Shown here piece after piece: positions 19,512 through 28,035 of a stretch of DNA of 64,000 nt; positions within the stretch are counted from its first letter, which is position 1, and every line of letters begins with the position of its first letter. The notes under the pieces were generated by a model, which was not told the DNA's origin, searched no databases, and was given only the letters and a program-made list of their open reading frames with translations. Location of the stretch: assembly GCF_019598945.1 (NCBI RefSeq), contig NZ_CP080598.1:4960001-5024000 (forward strand). The letters are read 5' to 3'. The translations under genes were made by a program, and so were the position numbers. Origin of the DNA: Sphaerospermopsis torques-reginae ITEP-024. GTDB taxonomy: Bacteria > Cyanobacteriota > Cyanobacteriia > Cyanobacteriales > Nostocaceae.

Positions 19512-20450
19512 ATGACTAAAACATATCAAGCAACTGGTATTAATCTGAAAACCCAGGCATTAGGAGAGTCAGATAAAATAGTGACAATTTTAACCAAGGA
19601 ATTTGGTTTGATTCGGGCGATCGCTCCTGGTTCCCGAAAACATAATTCCAGTCTGGGTGGGAGAAGTGGAATGTTTGTAGTTAATCAACTGCTCATTTCC
19701 CAAGGGCAATCATCACAACCAGCTACATCAACCCTCAATAGAATTACTCAAGCCGAAACTATCAAAACTTATCCAGGTCTAACCAAAGACTTGGGAAAAT
19801 TAGCTGCTAGTCAATATTTAGCGGAAATAGTTCTGTGTCAAGCTTTAAGCGAACATCCCCAAGAAGAACTTTATGAGGTACTTAACGAACATCTCCAGCG
19901 TTTAGAAGCTTTACCCAAAAGTCAAGGACTAGATGTAGTAGCACATTTGGCACAAGGAGTATTTCACCTCTTGGCTTTAGCAGGATTAACCCCACAAGTG
20001 CAATTTTGTTGTTTAACACAGCGTCCCCTAATTCCAGACCTGACCAACCCCAACTGGCAAGCAGGTTTTAGCATTGCTGCGGGGGGAACAGTTTGCTTAC
20101 AAGCGTGGGAACAGTTAAGAAAACAAAGGGAATGGCAAAAACAGGAAGAAAAAAAACAGGAACAAGAAATTTCTCCATCGGCCAATAATGCCCCCAAACC
20201 TGGTTATCAAACAGTTTTCCATCACCAAGACCTACCAAAAATTTCCCGTCGTCTGGGTGCAAAAGAATTGGGTATGCTCCAATATTTGTCCGAACCAGGG
20301 ATAATGCAAATAGATGCAGCCGCAGATGATGGCTGGTTATCTGTTGAGCAGATTTTGCGCCAATACACCCAGTATCACCTTGGTCGCCCTATTCGCTCTG
20401 CCACATTGATAGATTCTTATTTTGCCGCCAACCATGATGCAATCGTCTGA
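19512..20450 (+). CDS. recO: DNA repair protein RecO
   Basis: RecO helps load RecA on gaps during recombinational repair. The 312-residue protein starts with the OB-fold N-terminal domain ([24 protein letters not shown], 4-27) and the helical C-terminal domain follows from about 90. It is longer than E. coli RecO because of a charged Gln/Glu/Lys insert near 200-230. The start ATG overlaps the last unit of a heptamer repeat. The next gene, an MFS transporter, starts inside the recO end, so the two are probably co-transcribed. Confidence 0.92.
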   Translation: MTKTYQATGINLKTQALGESDKIVTILTKEFGLIRAIAPGSRKHNSSLGGRSGMFVVNQLLISQGQSSQPATSTLNRITQAETIKTYPGLTKDLGKLAASQYLAEIVLCQALSEHPQEELYEVLNEHLQRLEALPKSQGLDVVAHLAQGVFHLLALAGLTPQVQFCCLTQRPLIPDLTNPNWQAGFSIAAGGTVCLQAWEQLRKQREWQKQEEKKQEQEISPSANNAPKPGYQTVFHHQDLPKISRRLGAKELGMLQYLSEPGIMQIDAAADDGWLSVEQILRQYTQYHLGRPIRSATLIDSYFAANHDAIV

Positions 20451-22095
20451 TTTGGATCGAAAAATTCAGCCTTTATCACCTAGCCAAGCTAACAACAAGA
20501 ATAGGGTATCAGAATCTTCAAGACCTAATCATTTAAGTTCTGTTTCACCCCTAAATTCTGGCAAAATTCATAGCCCAGAAATGTCTCTCAAAGAAGTTGC
20601 TGATGAGAAAAATTTGACATCAGAACTTAATGTGAATATACCTCAACCATCAGATATAGATTCACCAATTTCAGTAACAAGTAATGGTGAAAATGGTAAG
20701 GTTAATACTAAGATTAATACTACGGAAAAAAGTTTACAAGTAACATCACCCCTAGAAACAGAAACATTACCATTAAACGGTTCTGGTTCAGGTGGAAATT
20801 CAGCATCAAGTGATGTGGAAGAAAAGGGATTTTTTCCTGTATTAAAAAACCCGAATTTCCTAGCACTGTGGGGAGGACAAGTTTTTTGTCAACTGGCTGA
20901 TAAAGTATATCTAGTATTGATGATTGCTTTGATTAACAGTGAGTTTCAACAAGGTGGTCAAAGTATCAGTGCTTGGGTGTCAGCGTTAATGATGATCTTT
21001 ACCATTCCCGCAGTTTTGTTTGGTTCAGTAGCTGGTGTGTTTGTGGATCGCTGGTCAAAAAAAGCTGTATTGGTAGCATCAAATATTTGGCGCGGTATCC
21101 TTGTTTTAGTAATTCCTTTTTTACTGTGGTTAACCCATGATTGGCAACCAGTGGGAGTTTTGCCAGTGGGTTTTTTAATGATCTTACTGGTGACTTTTTT
21201 GGTTTCCACATTAACACAGTTTTTCGCACCAGCAGAACAAGCAGCTATTCCTTTAGTGGTGGAAGAACAACATTTACTTTCTGCTAATTCCCTGTACACA
21301 ACAACGATGATGGCATCGGTAATTGTTGGTTTTGCTGTGGGCGAACCAGTGTTAGTTTTAGCTGATAGTATTTGGGCAAAATTTGGCGGTAGTGGGGGAC
21401 TAGGTAAAGAAATTTTAGTTGGTGGTAGTTATGCGATCGCTGGCATGATTTTATTACTCCTGAAAACTCACGAAAAACCTCACCCCCCAGAAACAGAATT
21501 TCCTCACGTTTTTGAAGACCTGCGCGACGGTTTACGTTACCTCAAAGAAAATCACCGTGTCCGCAATGCTCTTTTGCAATTAACTATCCTATTTTCTGTG
21601 TTTGCAGCTTTAACCGTTCTCGCTGTTCGCATGGCAGAAATTATCCCTAATTTAAAAGCTTCCCAATTCGGTTTTTTACTTGCAGCGGGTGGTGTTGGTA
21701 TTGCAGGAGGCGCGACAATTCTCGGCCAATTTGGTCAACGTTTTTCCTATCGACAACTTAGCCTCTGGGGTTGTCTGGGTATGGCTGTATCTTTAGTTGG
21801 TCTTTCACTCTTCACAACCCAGCTATGGCTAGTGCTGCTTTTCATAACTTTATTAGGTGTGTTTGGCGCTTTGGTCGGTATTCCCATGCAAACCGCTATC
21901 CAAACCGAAACACCCCCAGAAATGCGCGGTAAAGTGTTTGGACTGCAAAATAATGTGGTTAATATTGCCCTGACTCTACCTTTAGCCTTAGCAGGTGTAG
22001 CGGAAACTTTCATTGGCTTAAAAGCAGTCTTTTTGTCCTTGGCTGTGATCGTCTTTTTCGGAGGTATCTTCACCTGGTATAATTCCCGTACCTAG
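20422..22095 (+). CDS. MFS transporter with a long N-terminal extension
   Basis: A 557-residue protein. From about residue 140 it is a normal major facilitator with around 12 membrane segments, including [15 protein letters not shown] between helices 2 and 3, the typical MFS loop A region. It resembles the DHA3/enterobactin-exporter-like group (MFS_3). The first 130 residues are hydrophilic, rich in Ser, Asn and Thr, and probably a disordered cytoplasmic tail. The start overlaps recO by up to 29 bp; ATGs at 20422, 20434 and 20437 are all possible. Substrate unknown. Confidence 0.85.
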   Translation: MPPTMMQSSDLDRKIQPLSPSQANNKNRVSESSRPNHLSSVSPLNSGKIHSPEMSLKEVADEKNLTSELNVNIPQPSDIDSPISVTSNGENGKVNTKINTTEKSLQVTSPLETETLPLNGSGSGGNSASSDVEEKGFFPVLKNPNFLALWGGQVFCQLADKVYLVLMIALINSEFQQGGQSISAWVSALMMIFTIPAVLFGSVAGVFVDRWSKKAVLVASNIWRGILVLVIPFLLWLTHDWQPVGVLPVGFLMILLVTFLVSTLTQFFAPAEQAAIPLVVEEQHLLSANSLYTTTMMASVIVGFAVGEPVLVLADSIWAKFGGSGGLGKEILVGGSYAIAGMILLLLKTHEKPHPPETEFPHVFEDLRDGLRYLKENHRVRNALLQLTILFSVFAALTVLAVRMAEIIPNLKASQFGFLLAAGGVGIAGGATILGQFGQRFSYRQLSLWGCLGMAVSLVGLSLFTTQLWLVLLFITLLGVFGALVGIPMQTAIQTETPPEMRGKVFGLQNNVVNIALTLPLALAGVAETFIGLKAVFLSLAVIVFFGGIFTWYNSRT

Positions 22096-22436
22096 TTATC
22101 AGTTAGTCAATCATCAAAAAGTTAATAAAATCACTGGTTTTCGTGCTAAACTTAATCCAGCGAAAATTCAGGACATACTTGCTGAGGATTAATGAAACCT
22201 GATCCTAATTAATTGGTGATCAATTTGATTAATTCCCACCTTAAAAACACCACAAATAAAGCCATACAAATAAAGCCATAAATTTGCTATTTGACTTGGC
22301 TGATAGCTGGGATATTTAATAAATATATGGCATTAATGTATTGATGCACAAAAAGCAGCAAGTATCACGGGATAAAAACAGCTAAGTATAAAACCCCAAT
22401 TATTTCAAACCGATTTTATCAACAGCTAATTAAAGA
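22096..22436. other. Gap upstream of the GT4 gene
   Basis: About 340 bp between co-directional genes. It holds short imperfect repeats (aaataaagccata twice near 22250-22280) and the promoter region of the glycosyltransferase gene. No gene seen. Confidence 0.4.
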
Positions 22437-23585
22437 ATGCGTATAGCCTGGATTGGAAAAAAATCACCCTTTTGCGGTAATGTCACCTACAGTCGGGAAA
22501 TTACAAATGGATTATTAGATAGGGGACATGAAGTAAGTTTTCTTCACTTTGCTCAAGAAGACTCTGAACCAGATAACTGGCCAAATTTTAAAGAAGTTCC
22601 CCTACCTTTTATTTATAGATCCCAGGTTTACACCCTTCCCGCTTTTAATGCCACTAAGGTCTTAAAAGACGCATTGCGGGAAATAAAACCAGAAATAGTT
22701 CATGCTTCCTTAACTTTATCCACTCTGGACTTTGTTTTACCAGAAATTTGCAAAGAATTAAATTTACCCCTGATTGCTACTTTTCACACTCCCTTTGCTG
22801 GTAAAGGAGCAAAATTAATTTCTGGTACGCAACTTTTAGCTTATCAGCTATACGCACCTTTTTTAGATAATTATGATCGGGTAATTGTATTTTCCCAAAT
22901 TCAAAGAGAATTATTAGCGAAAATGGGAGTCAGGGAAGAAAAAATTGCTGTTATTCCTAACGGTGTTGATACTGTTAAATATTCTCCTGGGGTTTCCCAT
23001 ATCAAACAAGAATTTAATGCTGAACGTTTGTTTGTTTATCAAGGCCGTCTTGCACCGGAAAAAAATGTAGAATCCTTATTACGAGCTTGGAAACAGTCAG
23101 ATATGGCTGCTGGTAGCAAGCTTTTAATAGTGGGTGATGGTCCATTGAAATCATCTTTAGAACCATTTTATGGCTCAGAATATGGCATTATCTGGTTAGG
23201 TTTTGTCGCTAATGAAGAACGCCGTATAGAAATTTTACGGGGATCAGATGTATTTATTTTACCTTCTTTGGTAGAGGGTTTATCCCTGTCTTTATTAGAA
23301 GCAATGTCTTGTGGTTTAGCTTGTTTAGCTACTGATGTCGGTGCAGATGGGGAGGTATTGGAAAAAGGTGCTGGGGTAGTAATTAATTCCAAAACTGTGC
23401 GATCGCAACTCAAAACCCTTTTACCACTATTCCAAGATCATCCAGAGTTAACAACCATGTTGGGGCAAAAAGCAAGGAAGCGAGTTTTAGAACGCTATAC
23501 CCTGAGTGATAATATCAGTTCCTTAGCAGAACTTTATAAACAAGTTTTAGCAAAGCGTCCTGTAACATCAGGTTGGGGAGTTTAA
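22437..23585 (+). CDS. GT4-family glycosyltransferase
   Basis: A 382-residue GT-B fold enzyme. The N-terminal domain begins MRIAWIGKKSPFCGNVTYSREI, with the glycine-free version of the usual loop. The C-terminal domain has VYQGRLAPEKN (about 200-210), the donor-binding region GLVANEER-like, and EGLSLSLLEAMSCG with the family E-x7-E motif near 282-290. Such enzymes transfer sugars from nucleotide donors; the acceptor cannot be told. It stands alone. Confidence 0.85.
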   Translation: MRIAWIGKKSPFCGNVTYSREITNGLLDRGHEVSFLHFAQEDSEPDNWPNFKEVPLPFIYRSQVYTLPAFNATKVLKDALREIKPEIVHASLTLSTLDFVLPEICKELNLPLIATFHTPFAGKGAKLISGTQLLAYQLYAPFLDNYDRVIVFSQIQRELLAKMGVREEKIAVIPNGVDTVKYSPGVSHIKQEFNAERLFVYQGRLAPEKNVESLLRAWKQSDMAAGSKLLIVGDGPLKSSLEPFYGSEYGIIWLGFVANEERRIEILRGSDVFILPSLVEGLSLSLLEAMSCGLACLATDVGADGEVLEKGAGVVINSKTVRSQLKTLLPLFQDHPELTTMLGQKARKRVLERYTLSDNISSLAELYKQVLAKRPVTSGWGV

Positions 23586-23588
23586 GTT

Positions 23589-23651
23589 ATCAATTGATAA
23601 TTGATAATTGACAATTGACAATTGACAATTGATAATTGACACTTGATAATT
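23589..23651. repeat. Heptamer STRR (TTGATAA/TTGACAA)
   Basis: About nine units of TTGAYAA immediately after the glycosyltransferase stop codon. The same family recurs at about 46855-46887 and 63003-63036. Confidence 0.85.
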
Positions 23652-23778
23652 GTTTCATTCAGGGTTTAAAACCTCCCCCTTCAAGGGGAAAAAAGCAGAA
23701 AATTCTGCTTTTTCAATCCTCTGATTTTAAGGGAGAGGTAATTGTTAATTGTCTATTATTAATAAACTTTAAATAGTC

Positions 23779-24459
23779 TTAAATAGTCTCAGGATCAATA
23801 TTTAATTCTCGCAACTTGGCCGCTAAACGCGCTGCTCTTTTAGCTTCTGCTTCCGCGCTTTCTTCAGGTGTAGGAACTAAAATTCCTGCGGGTGTAAAAT
23901 ACCGCAATAAACCCTCATGAATACCCAAATATAAACCTAACTGTTGACTCCACAAATGTCCTTTCTCATTTGCTATTAAAGGTTGATATTCTCCATCTAC
24001 TAAATGAAAACCTGTAAATTCTAAGGTATAAGGATCAAACCAAAAATAATCCGGTGTGCGGAATGTATTTTGATAAAGTTCTTTTTTAAATTCTCTATCT
24101 GTATTAGCTGTAGTTGGTGAAAGAATTTCTAAAATGAAATTGGGATATTTACCATCTTCATCCCACACTACCCAACTTTTACGAGTTTTACGTTCAGTTC
24201 CCAATACCACAAAGAAATCTGGACCCCGGAAATATTCTGATTTTGTGGGAGGATATTTATAATAAATACTAAGGTTTCCAGTAGCATAAAAATCATTTCT
24301 TACTCTCCATAACCATTGGAGAGAACTAATCAATAAAATTATTTGTCTTAGATGTAATTCAGATTCTAAAGAAGGTTCATCACTATATAAATCACCAGGG
24401 GGAAAAATTACATCTTGGGAGATGTTTTCTTGTACTTCTAATTCTTGTGCAATGATCAT
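23779..24459 (-). CDS. Uma2 family protein (PD-(D/E)XK nuclease fold)
   Basis: A 226-residue Uma2 protein: FRGPDFFVVLG (the PD part, near 78-88), then FILEILSPTT (the ExK-type strand, here with E-I-L, near 107-116) and YQNTFRTPDYFWFDP. The C-terminus is Ala/Arg rich (AEAEAKRAARLAAKLRELN). Uma2 genes are strongly expanded in cyanobacteria; they have a restriction-endonuclease-like fold, but their role is not established. It lies 150 bp downstream of the rubisco activase gene on the same strand. Confidence 0.85.
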   Translation of the reverse strand: MIIAQELEVQENISQDVIFPPGDLYSDEPSLESELHLRQIILLISSLQWLWRVRNDFYATGNLSIYYKYPPTKSEYFRGPDFFVVLGTERKTRKSWVVWDEDGKYPNFILEILSPTTANTDREFKKELYQNTFRTPDYFWFDPYTLEFTGFHLVDGEYQPLIANEKGHLWSQQLGLYLGIHEGLLRYFTPAGILVPTPEESAEAEAKRAARLAAKLRELNIDPETI

Positions 24460-24524
24460 AAATTTGATATAGCATCAAGTTGTAATTCTATAATTATAAC
24501 ATTTAACAATTAAATGCTAAAAAA

Positions 24525-24608
24525 TATCCTGTAAATCCTTAAATCCTGGATATCCTGATTCTGACAATAAAAAAATTGTTGGGTTGTGCTGTCGCTTAAC
24601 CCAACCTA
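24525..24608. repeat. Copy of the AATCCTGGATATCCTGATT repeat and a TTGGGTT/AACCCAA hairpin
   Basis: The segment 24525-24567 carries the inverted-orientation core of the 80-bp repeat found as arrays near 59.4-60.9 kb. It is followed by GTTGGGTT...AACCCAACCTAC (24579-24608), a hairpin repeat with relatives at about 47045-47077 and 47795-47826. Confidence 0.7.
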
Positions 24609-24612
24609 CTTT

Positions 24613-25860
24613 CTATCTCCCGTTTGGACGTTGAATAATTGTTTCCATCACCCGACGTTTTACTTTCGGATCAACACCTACCAACCGCACATATTCACCA
24701 CTATATTCAGCTAAACAAGATTCTAAAGTTGAAATTGCATCAGATTCACCATCTATCTGTAAAGTACCACAACTTTGCCATGAACCTGTGCGAAAACGTC
24801 TTTCATCAATGTGTTCAACACCAATTTTATAACCTTGGGATAAAATTTGTCGGACTTGTTCCTGTGTTTCTAAACTTAAATGACTTTGATTTTTACTGCT
24901 ATTATTTCCATTTCCATTAGTTACAGGTTGACTAATAGGTGTTTCTTTCACACCAACTTGAGATTTATAAAGTCTACCCCGATTTAGTCTATTATATTCA
25001 TCAACCAAATGGGAAGTTTCCACCCATTTTTGTTCACCTACCATTAAATTACCAGATTCAATTAAATGGGATAAACTAAAATCAGGTTTCTTAAATTCTG
25101 GTGGTGGTTCTACACTATTAACCACTCGCATCGAGATTTTTTCATAACCTATCTGATGAATAAAATCACGAATTTGTTCATCATAAATGCGAGAACGCAA
25201 CGCACTAAAAAAGTCAATAGACTGATGAGAGAAAGTATCTACTAACTGTTCAATTTCTCTTTGTGAAAGTCCATCTTCCCCAAAAATTCCCCCCACAATT
25301 CCTACCTTATCATCACGGTTGGGTTCCCAGTAAAACTTCTCCATTCTTCCATCTCTAATTAATGGTGCATAGAGGGTTGAAAAATCATTTCCTGTGACAA
25401 TAATGGGAACACGACGAATAGGGTTAGCATCATAACTTCCTGGTAATTGTACATCAGTGGGATTATCTGCAATATTCATTAATGTTGCATTTACCAACTG
25501 AGTATTAACTGTGTATTGCGTTCCTTCGTCAAATCTTCCTGCACCAGCATCTAAATCATTAATCATCAAAACGCACATTTTACCGCGAACTTTAACTAAT
25601 TCTGCGGTTTCTCGATAACGCAAACGAATTAACCGTGCTGGATCTCCTGCATCTGGACTTTCTAATTCTCCTCCAGAAATGAGGGTGACTTCTATGCCCA
25701 TTTTTTCAAATGCTAATTCACATTGAAAAGATTTACCTTCACCTTTTTTCCCATGAATACCTAAAATTAAGGGAACTCGTACACCGGGAATATTTAAAAA
25801 GTTTTTGGTGATGTGAACAGCAATTTTATCCAGAAACCGAGAGGAGATGTAGTAACCCAT
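24613..25860 (-). CDS. rca: Rubisco activase with a small-subunit-like domain
   Basis: An AAA+ ATPase of the rubisco activase family, 415 residues. Walker A is HGKKGEGKS (36-44), Walker [12 protein letters not shown] (96-106), and the AAA+ module extends to about 295. A Gln/Asn/Ser linker (about 300-330) leads to a C-terminal domain (about 331-412) that matches the rubisco small-subunit-like domains of Ccm[10 protein letters not shown], then [19 protein letters not shown]. Two cysteines at 364 and 382 lie where a redox disulfide forms in CcmM. Such activases are found in heterocystous cyanobacteria and are thought to be recruited to carboxysomes through this tail. rbcL and rbcS are not nearby. 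Confidence 0.93.
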   Translation of the reverse strand: MGYYISSRFLDKIAVHITKNFLNIPGVRVPLILGIHGKKGEGKSFQCELAFEKMGIEVTLISGGELESPDAGDPARLIRLRYRETAELVKVRGKMCVLMINDLDAGAGRFDEGTQYTVNTQLVNATLMNIADNPTDVQLPGSYDANPIRRVPIIVTGNDFSTLYAPLIRDGRMEKFYWEPNRDDKVGIVGGIFGEDGLSQREIEQLVDTFSHQSIDFFSALRSRIYDEQIRDFIHQIGYEKISMRVVNSVEPPPEFKKPDFSLSHLIESGNLMVGEQKWVETSHLVDEYNRLNRGRLYKSQVGVKETPISQPVTNGNGNNSSKNQSHLSLETQEQVRQILSQGYKIGVEHIDERRFRTGSWQSCGTLQIDGESDAISTLESCLAEYSGEYVRLVGVDPKVKRRVMETIIQRPNGR

Positions 25861-25933
25861 AATTTTGTTATAAAAGTTATTATCAAAGTTTTGACTTTTG
25901 ACTGAAAACCAAAATTAAAATCTACAAACTATT

Positions 25934-25951
25934 TGGGGGATTTTTCCCCCA
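25934..25951 (-). terminator. Hairpin between map and rca
   Basis: TGGGGGA and TCCCCCA form a perfect 7-bp stem with a TTTT (minus strand AAAA) loop in the gap after map. There is only a weak T-run on the minus strand, so it may attenuate rather than end transcription into rca. Confidence 0.5.
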
Positions 25952-25965
25952 GTAATTTTAACTTA

Positions 25966-26799
25966 TTAAACCAATGATCTATCAGTTAAAATCTCATAAC
26001 CATCTTCTGTCACTAACACAGTATGTTCAAACTGAGCAGATAAAGCATTATCAACTGTAACCGCAGTCCATCTATCAGCTAAAATTCTGGTATTTTTTGA
26101 ACCTGCATTTAAAATCGGTTCAATGGCTAAAGTCATACCAGCACGTAATTTCACATTGGGAATCTCACGAGTTCTATAGTTAAAAACCGCAGGTTCTTCG
26201 TGTAAATTTCTACCAACTCCATGACCTGTAAATTGTTCCACTACACTAAATTTATTCGTTTTTACATGGTCTTCAATCGCACCAGCGATATCCGCAAGGT
26301 GAGCGCCGGCTTTAACTTGTTCAATTCCTTTATATAAAGCTTCTTCCGCTATTTTTATTAATCTAGCTGCTTCTGGGGTGACATTTCCTACAGCAATTGT
26401 TATACAAGAATCACCATGAAATCCCTGATAATAAGCACCTGTATCAACTTTTAATACATCACCGGAGCGAATAACCTTTTTCGGACTAGGAATACCATGT
26501 ACAACTTCATTATTTATACTAGAACAAATCGAAGCCGGAAAACCGTGATATCCTTTAAAACTGGGAGTTGCACCCATTTCCCGGATACGTTTTTCTGCGT
26601 GTGCATCTAAGTCAGCAGTTGTCATTCCTGGTTCTACTAACTCAGAAATTTCTTTGAGAACCGTGGCTACAATCTTAGCCGATTGTCGCATGATTTCGAT
26701 TTCGCGGGGAGATTTAATTTCTATACCCCTGCGTTGTCTGGGTGCTGCGGGTTTGGTTTTAACTGGTTCAGAAATTAGGTGGCTGAGAATGTTCATCAT
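25966..26799 (-). CDS. map: Methionine aminopeptidase type I
   Basis: This enzyme removes the initiator methionine from nascent proteins. The 277-residue protein has the metal-binding pattern of the pita-bread fold: D in [11 protein letters not shown] in [12 protein letters not shown] in [13 protein letters not shown] in AIEPILNAG and E in AQFEHTVLV. It has a basic N-terminal extension of about 25 residues before the catalytic domain starts at [15 protein letters not shown]. The ATG at 26799 or the next codon (ATG) can be the start. Cyanobacteria usually carry more than one map gene. Confidence 0.93.
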   Translation of the reverse strand: MMNILSHLISEPVKTKPAAPRQRRGIEIKSPREIEIMRQSAKIVATVLKEISELVEPGMTTADLDAHAEKRIREMGATPSFKGYHGFPASICSSINNEVVHGIPSPKKVIRSGDVLKVDTGAYYQGFHGDSCITIAVGNVTPEAARLIKIAEEALYKGIEQVKAGAHLADIAGAIEDHVKTNKFSVVEQFTGHGVGRNLHEEPAVFNYRTREIPNVKLRAGMTLAIEPILNAGSKNTRILADRWTAVTVDNALSAQFEHTVLVTEDGYEILTDRSLV

Positions 26800-27308
26800 G
26801 TAATTTAGTAATTTCCGCGATTTTACGGCTTAGATTTGAGGTTGTTGAGATTTATTGCAAAAAATATCTATCCTTACTTACGTTAACTTATTTTGCGTTA
26901 TTTAGAAAATTGGTAACGGGTAATTGGTAATGGGTAATTTTGCGTCTATGTTTCATAAGTTTTTTCAATCTCAATTTTGCCAAATTTGTTCAACTTACTT
27001 TTTTTCGCAATAACTACCCTCTATTCTCAAGATTATTGCGAATATTATCAATAATTTTACGAGTTTTGGTTTTTTCAGCGATTGATATTTACTTACTCAC
27101 TTTTTTCTGGTACTATATAGTAAAATACAGGGTATTAATAGATAATTCTATAATTATTACAAAATAGTTCTTCCTCATCAAAATCTATTATATCAGGTTC
27201 TATCGTCGTTGTCAACAGTCTAACCCCTCTATTTGGCAAATTTTTCTGGTAAAAATTCACAACCAAAAATCCTGTACATCCTTAAATCCTGATTTTGACA
27301 AAGATAGA
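26800..27308. other. Gap between map and the cupredoxin gene
   Basis: About 510 bp. It contains an STRR (about 26912-26938), an imperfect copy of the TATTCTCAAgattattg motif (27016-27040), and at about 27265-27303 a partial copy of the CCTGTACATCCTTAAATCCTGAT repeat. An open frame at 26940-27167 is dominated by Phe, Leu and Ile and is not supported as a gene. Confidence 0.5.
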
Positions 27309-27809
27309 TTAGGATTGAATTACTATTTCTCCTTTCATACCTGCTTCAGAATGTCCGGGGATGGTACAACGTAAATTATATTTTCCTGTTTTGAGAGGAA
27401 CAAACACCCATTCTGCTTCTGCACCGGGTTTGAGTTCTAATTCGTGAATCATTCCTTTAATTTCCACATTTCCCGCTTCTACCTTTTGGGTCCAAATAGC
27501 ATCAGCGAAATCTTTACTGGTAAAATAATGCTTTACAGGACTGGGATTAGTTAAAACTAGCTTGTACCGTTTCCCTGATTGAAATTCTAAAAAATTAGGT
27601 TCAAATTTCAATTCACCCGCAGCAGTTCCCAAAATGACGGTAATTTCTGTTGGTGGTTGTTTGATTATATCACCAGAGGAATTGTTTAAGTTTTCTGCGA
27701 TCGCACAAGTTCCATCTATGAAACCAAGACAAACCAGAAATATCAGCAGAAACAGACATTTATGACATTTATATAGATATTGGGAAATGTTGATTAGATG
27801 ACTGTACAT
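27309..27809 (-). CDS. Exported cupredoxin-domain protein
   Basis: A blue-copper-type protein with an N-terminal signal sequence (hydrophobic LFLLIFLVCLGF, then CAIAEN as a possible cleavage region). The type 1 copper ligands are present: H in VKHYFTS, and C, H and M in RCTIPGHSEAGM. This makes it a plastocyanin-like electron carrier or copper-binding protein in the periplasm or lumen, though the sequence is not plastocyanin itself. I place the start at the ATG at 27809. The upstream ATG at 27824 lies inside the terminal inverted repeat of a MITE-like element, so that reading may be an accident of insertion. Confidence 0.85.
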   Translation of the reverse strand: MYSHLINISQYLYKCHKCLFLLIFLVCLGFIDGTCAIAENLNNSSGDIIKQPPTEITVILGTAAGELKFEPNFLEFQSGKRYKLVLTNPSPVKHYFTSKDFADAIWTQKVEAGNVEIKGMIHELELKPGAEAEWVFVPLKTGKYNLRCTIPGHSEAGMKGEIVIQS

Positions 27810-27816
27810 TTTTATC

Positions 27817-27969
27817 GGGAGCATCCCAAATGTGTAAGTTTATTTTTATCAGAAAATTATCCCAGGGATTGATATGATTGAACCGCAAAGGACGCAAAGG
27901 ACACAAAGGGAAGAGAGTTTCAGAGAGTTTTTGGAGTGGCTATGTTGCTTTTGTTCATTGGGATGTTCC
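27817..27969. mobile_element. MITE-like element, copy 1 (GGGAGCATCC ends)
   Basis: A 153-bp noncoding element. Left end GGGAGCATCCCAAATG, right end CATTGGGATGTTCC, imperfect inverted repeats. The interior carries a gaaccgcaaagg/acgcaaagg run. It matches the element at 43212-43373 in ends and interior. It lies just upstream of the cupredoxin gene and one of its ends would overlap a longer reading of that gene. Confidence 0.75.
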
Positions 27970-28035
27970 ATTTTTATCTGAGTCCTCAAACCATTATCTA
28001 TGATCTGAGTCTATTTTTGATCACCTTTTCCCCAA

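Noticed and set aside
26940-27167. 75-codon open frame upstream of map
   Set aside because: It is almost only Phe, Leu, Ile and Tyr from AT-rich DNA, starts inside an STRR edge and has no ribosome site; it looks like chance.
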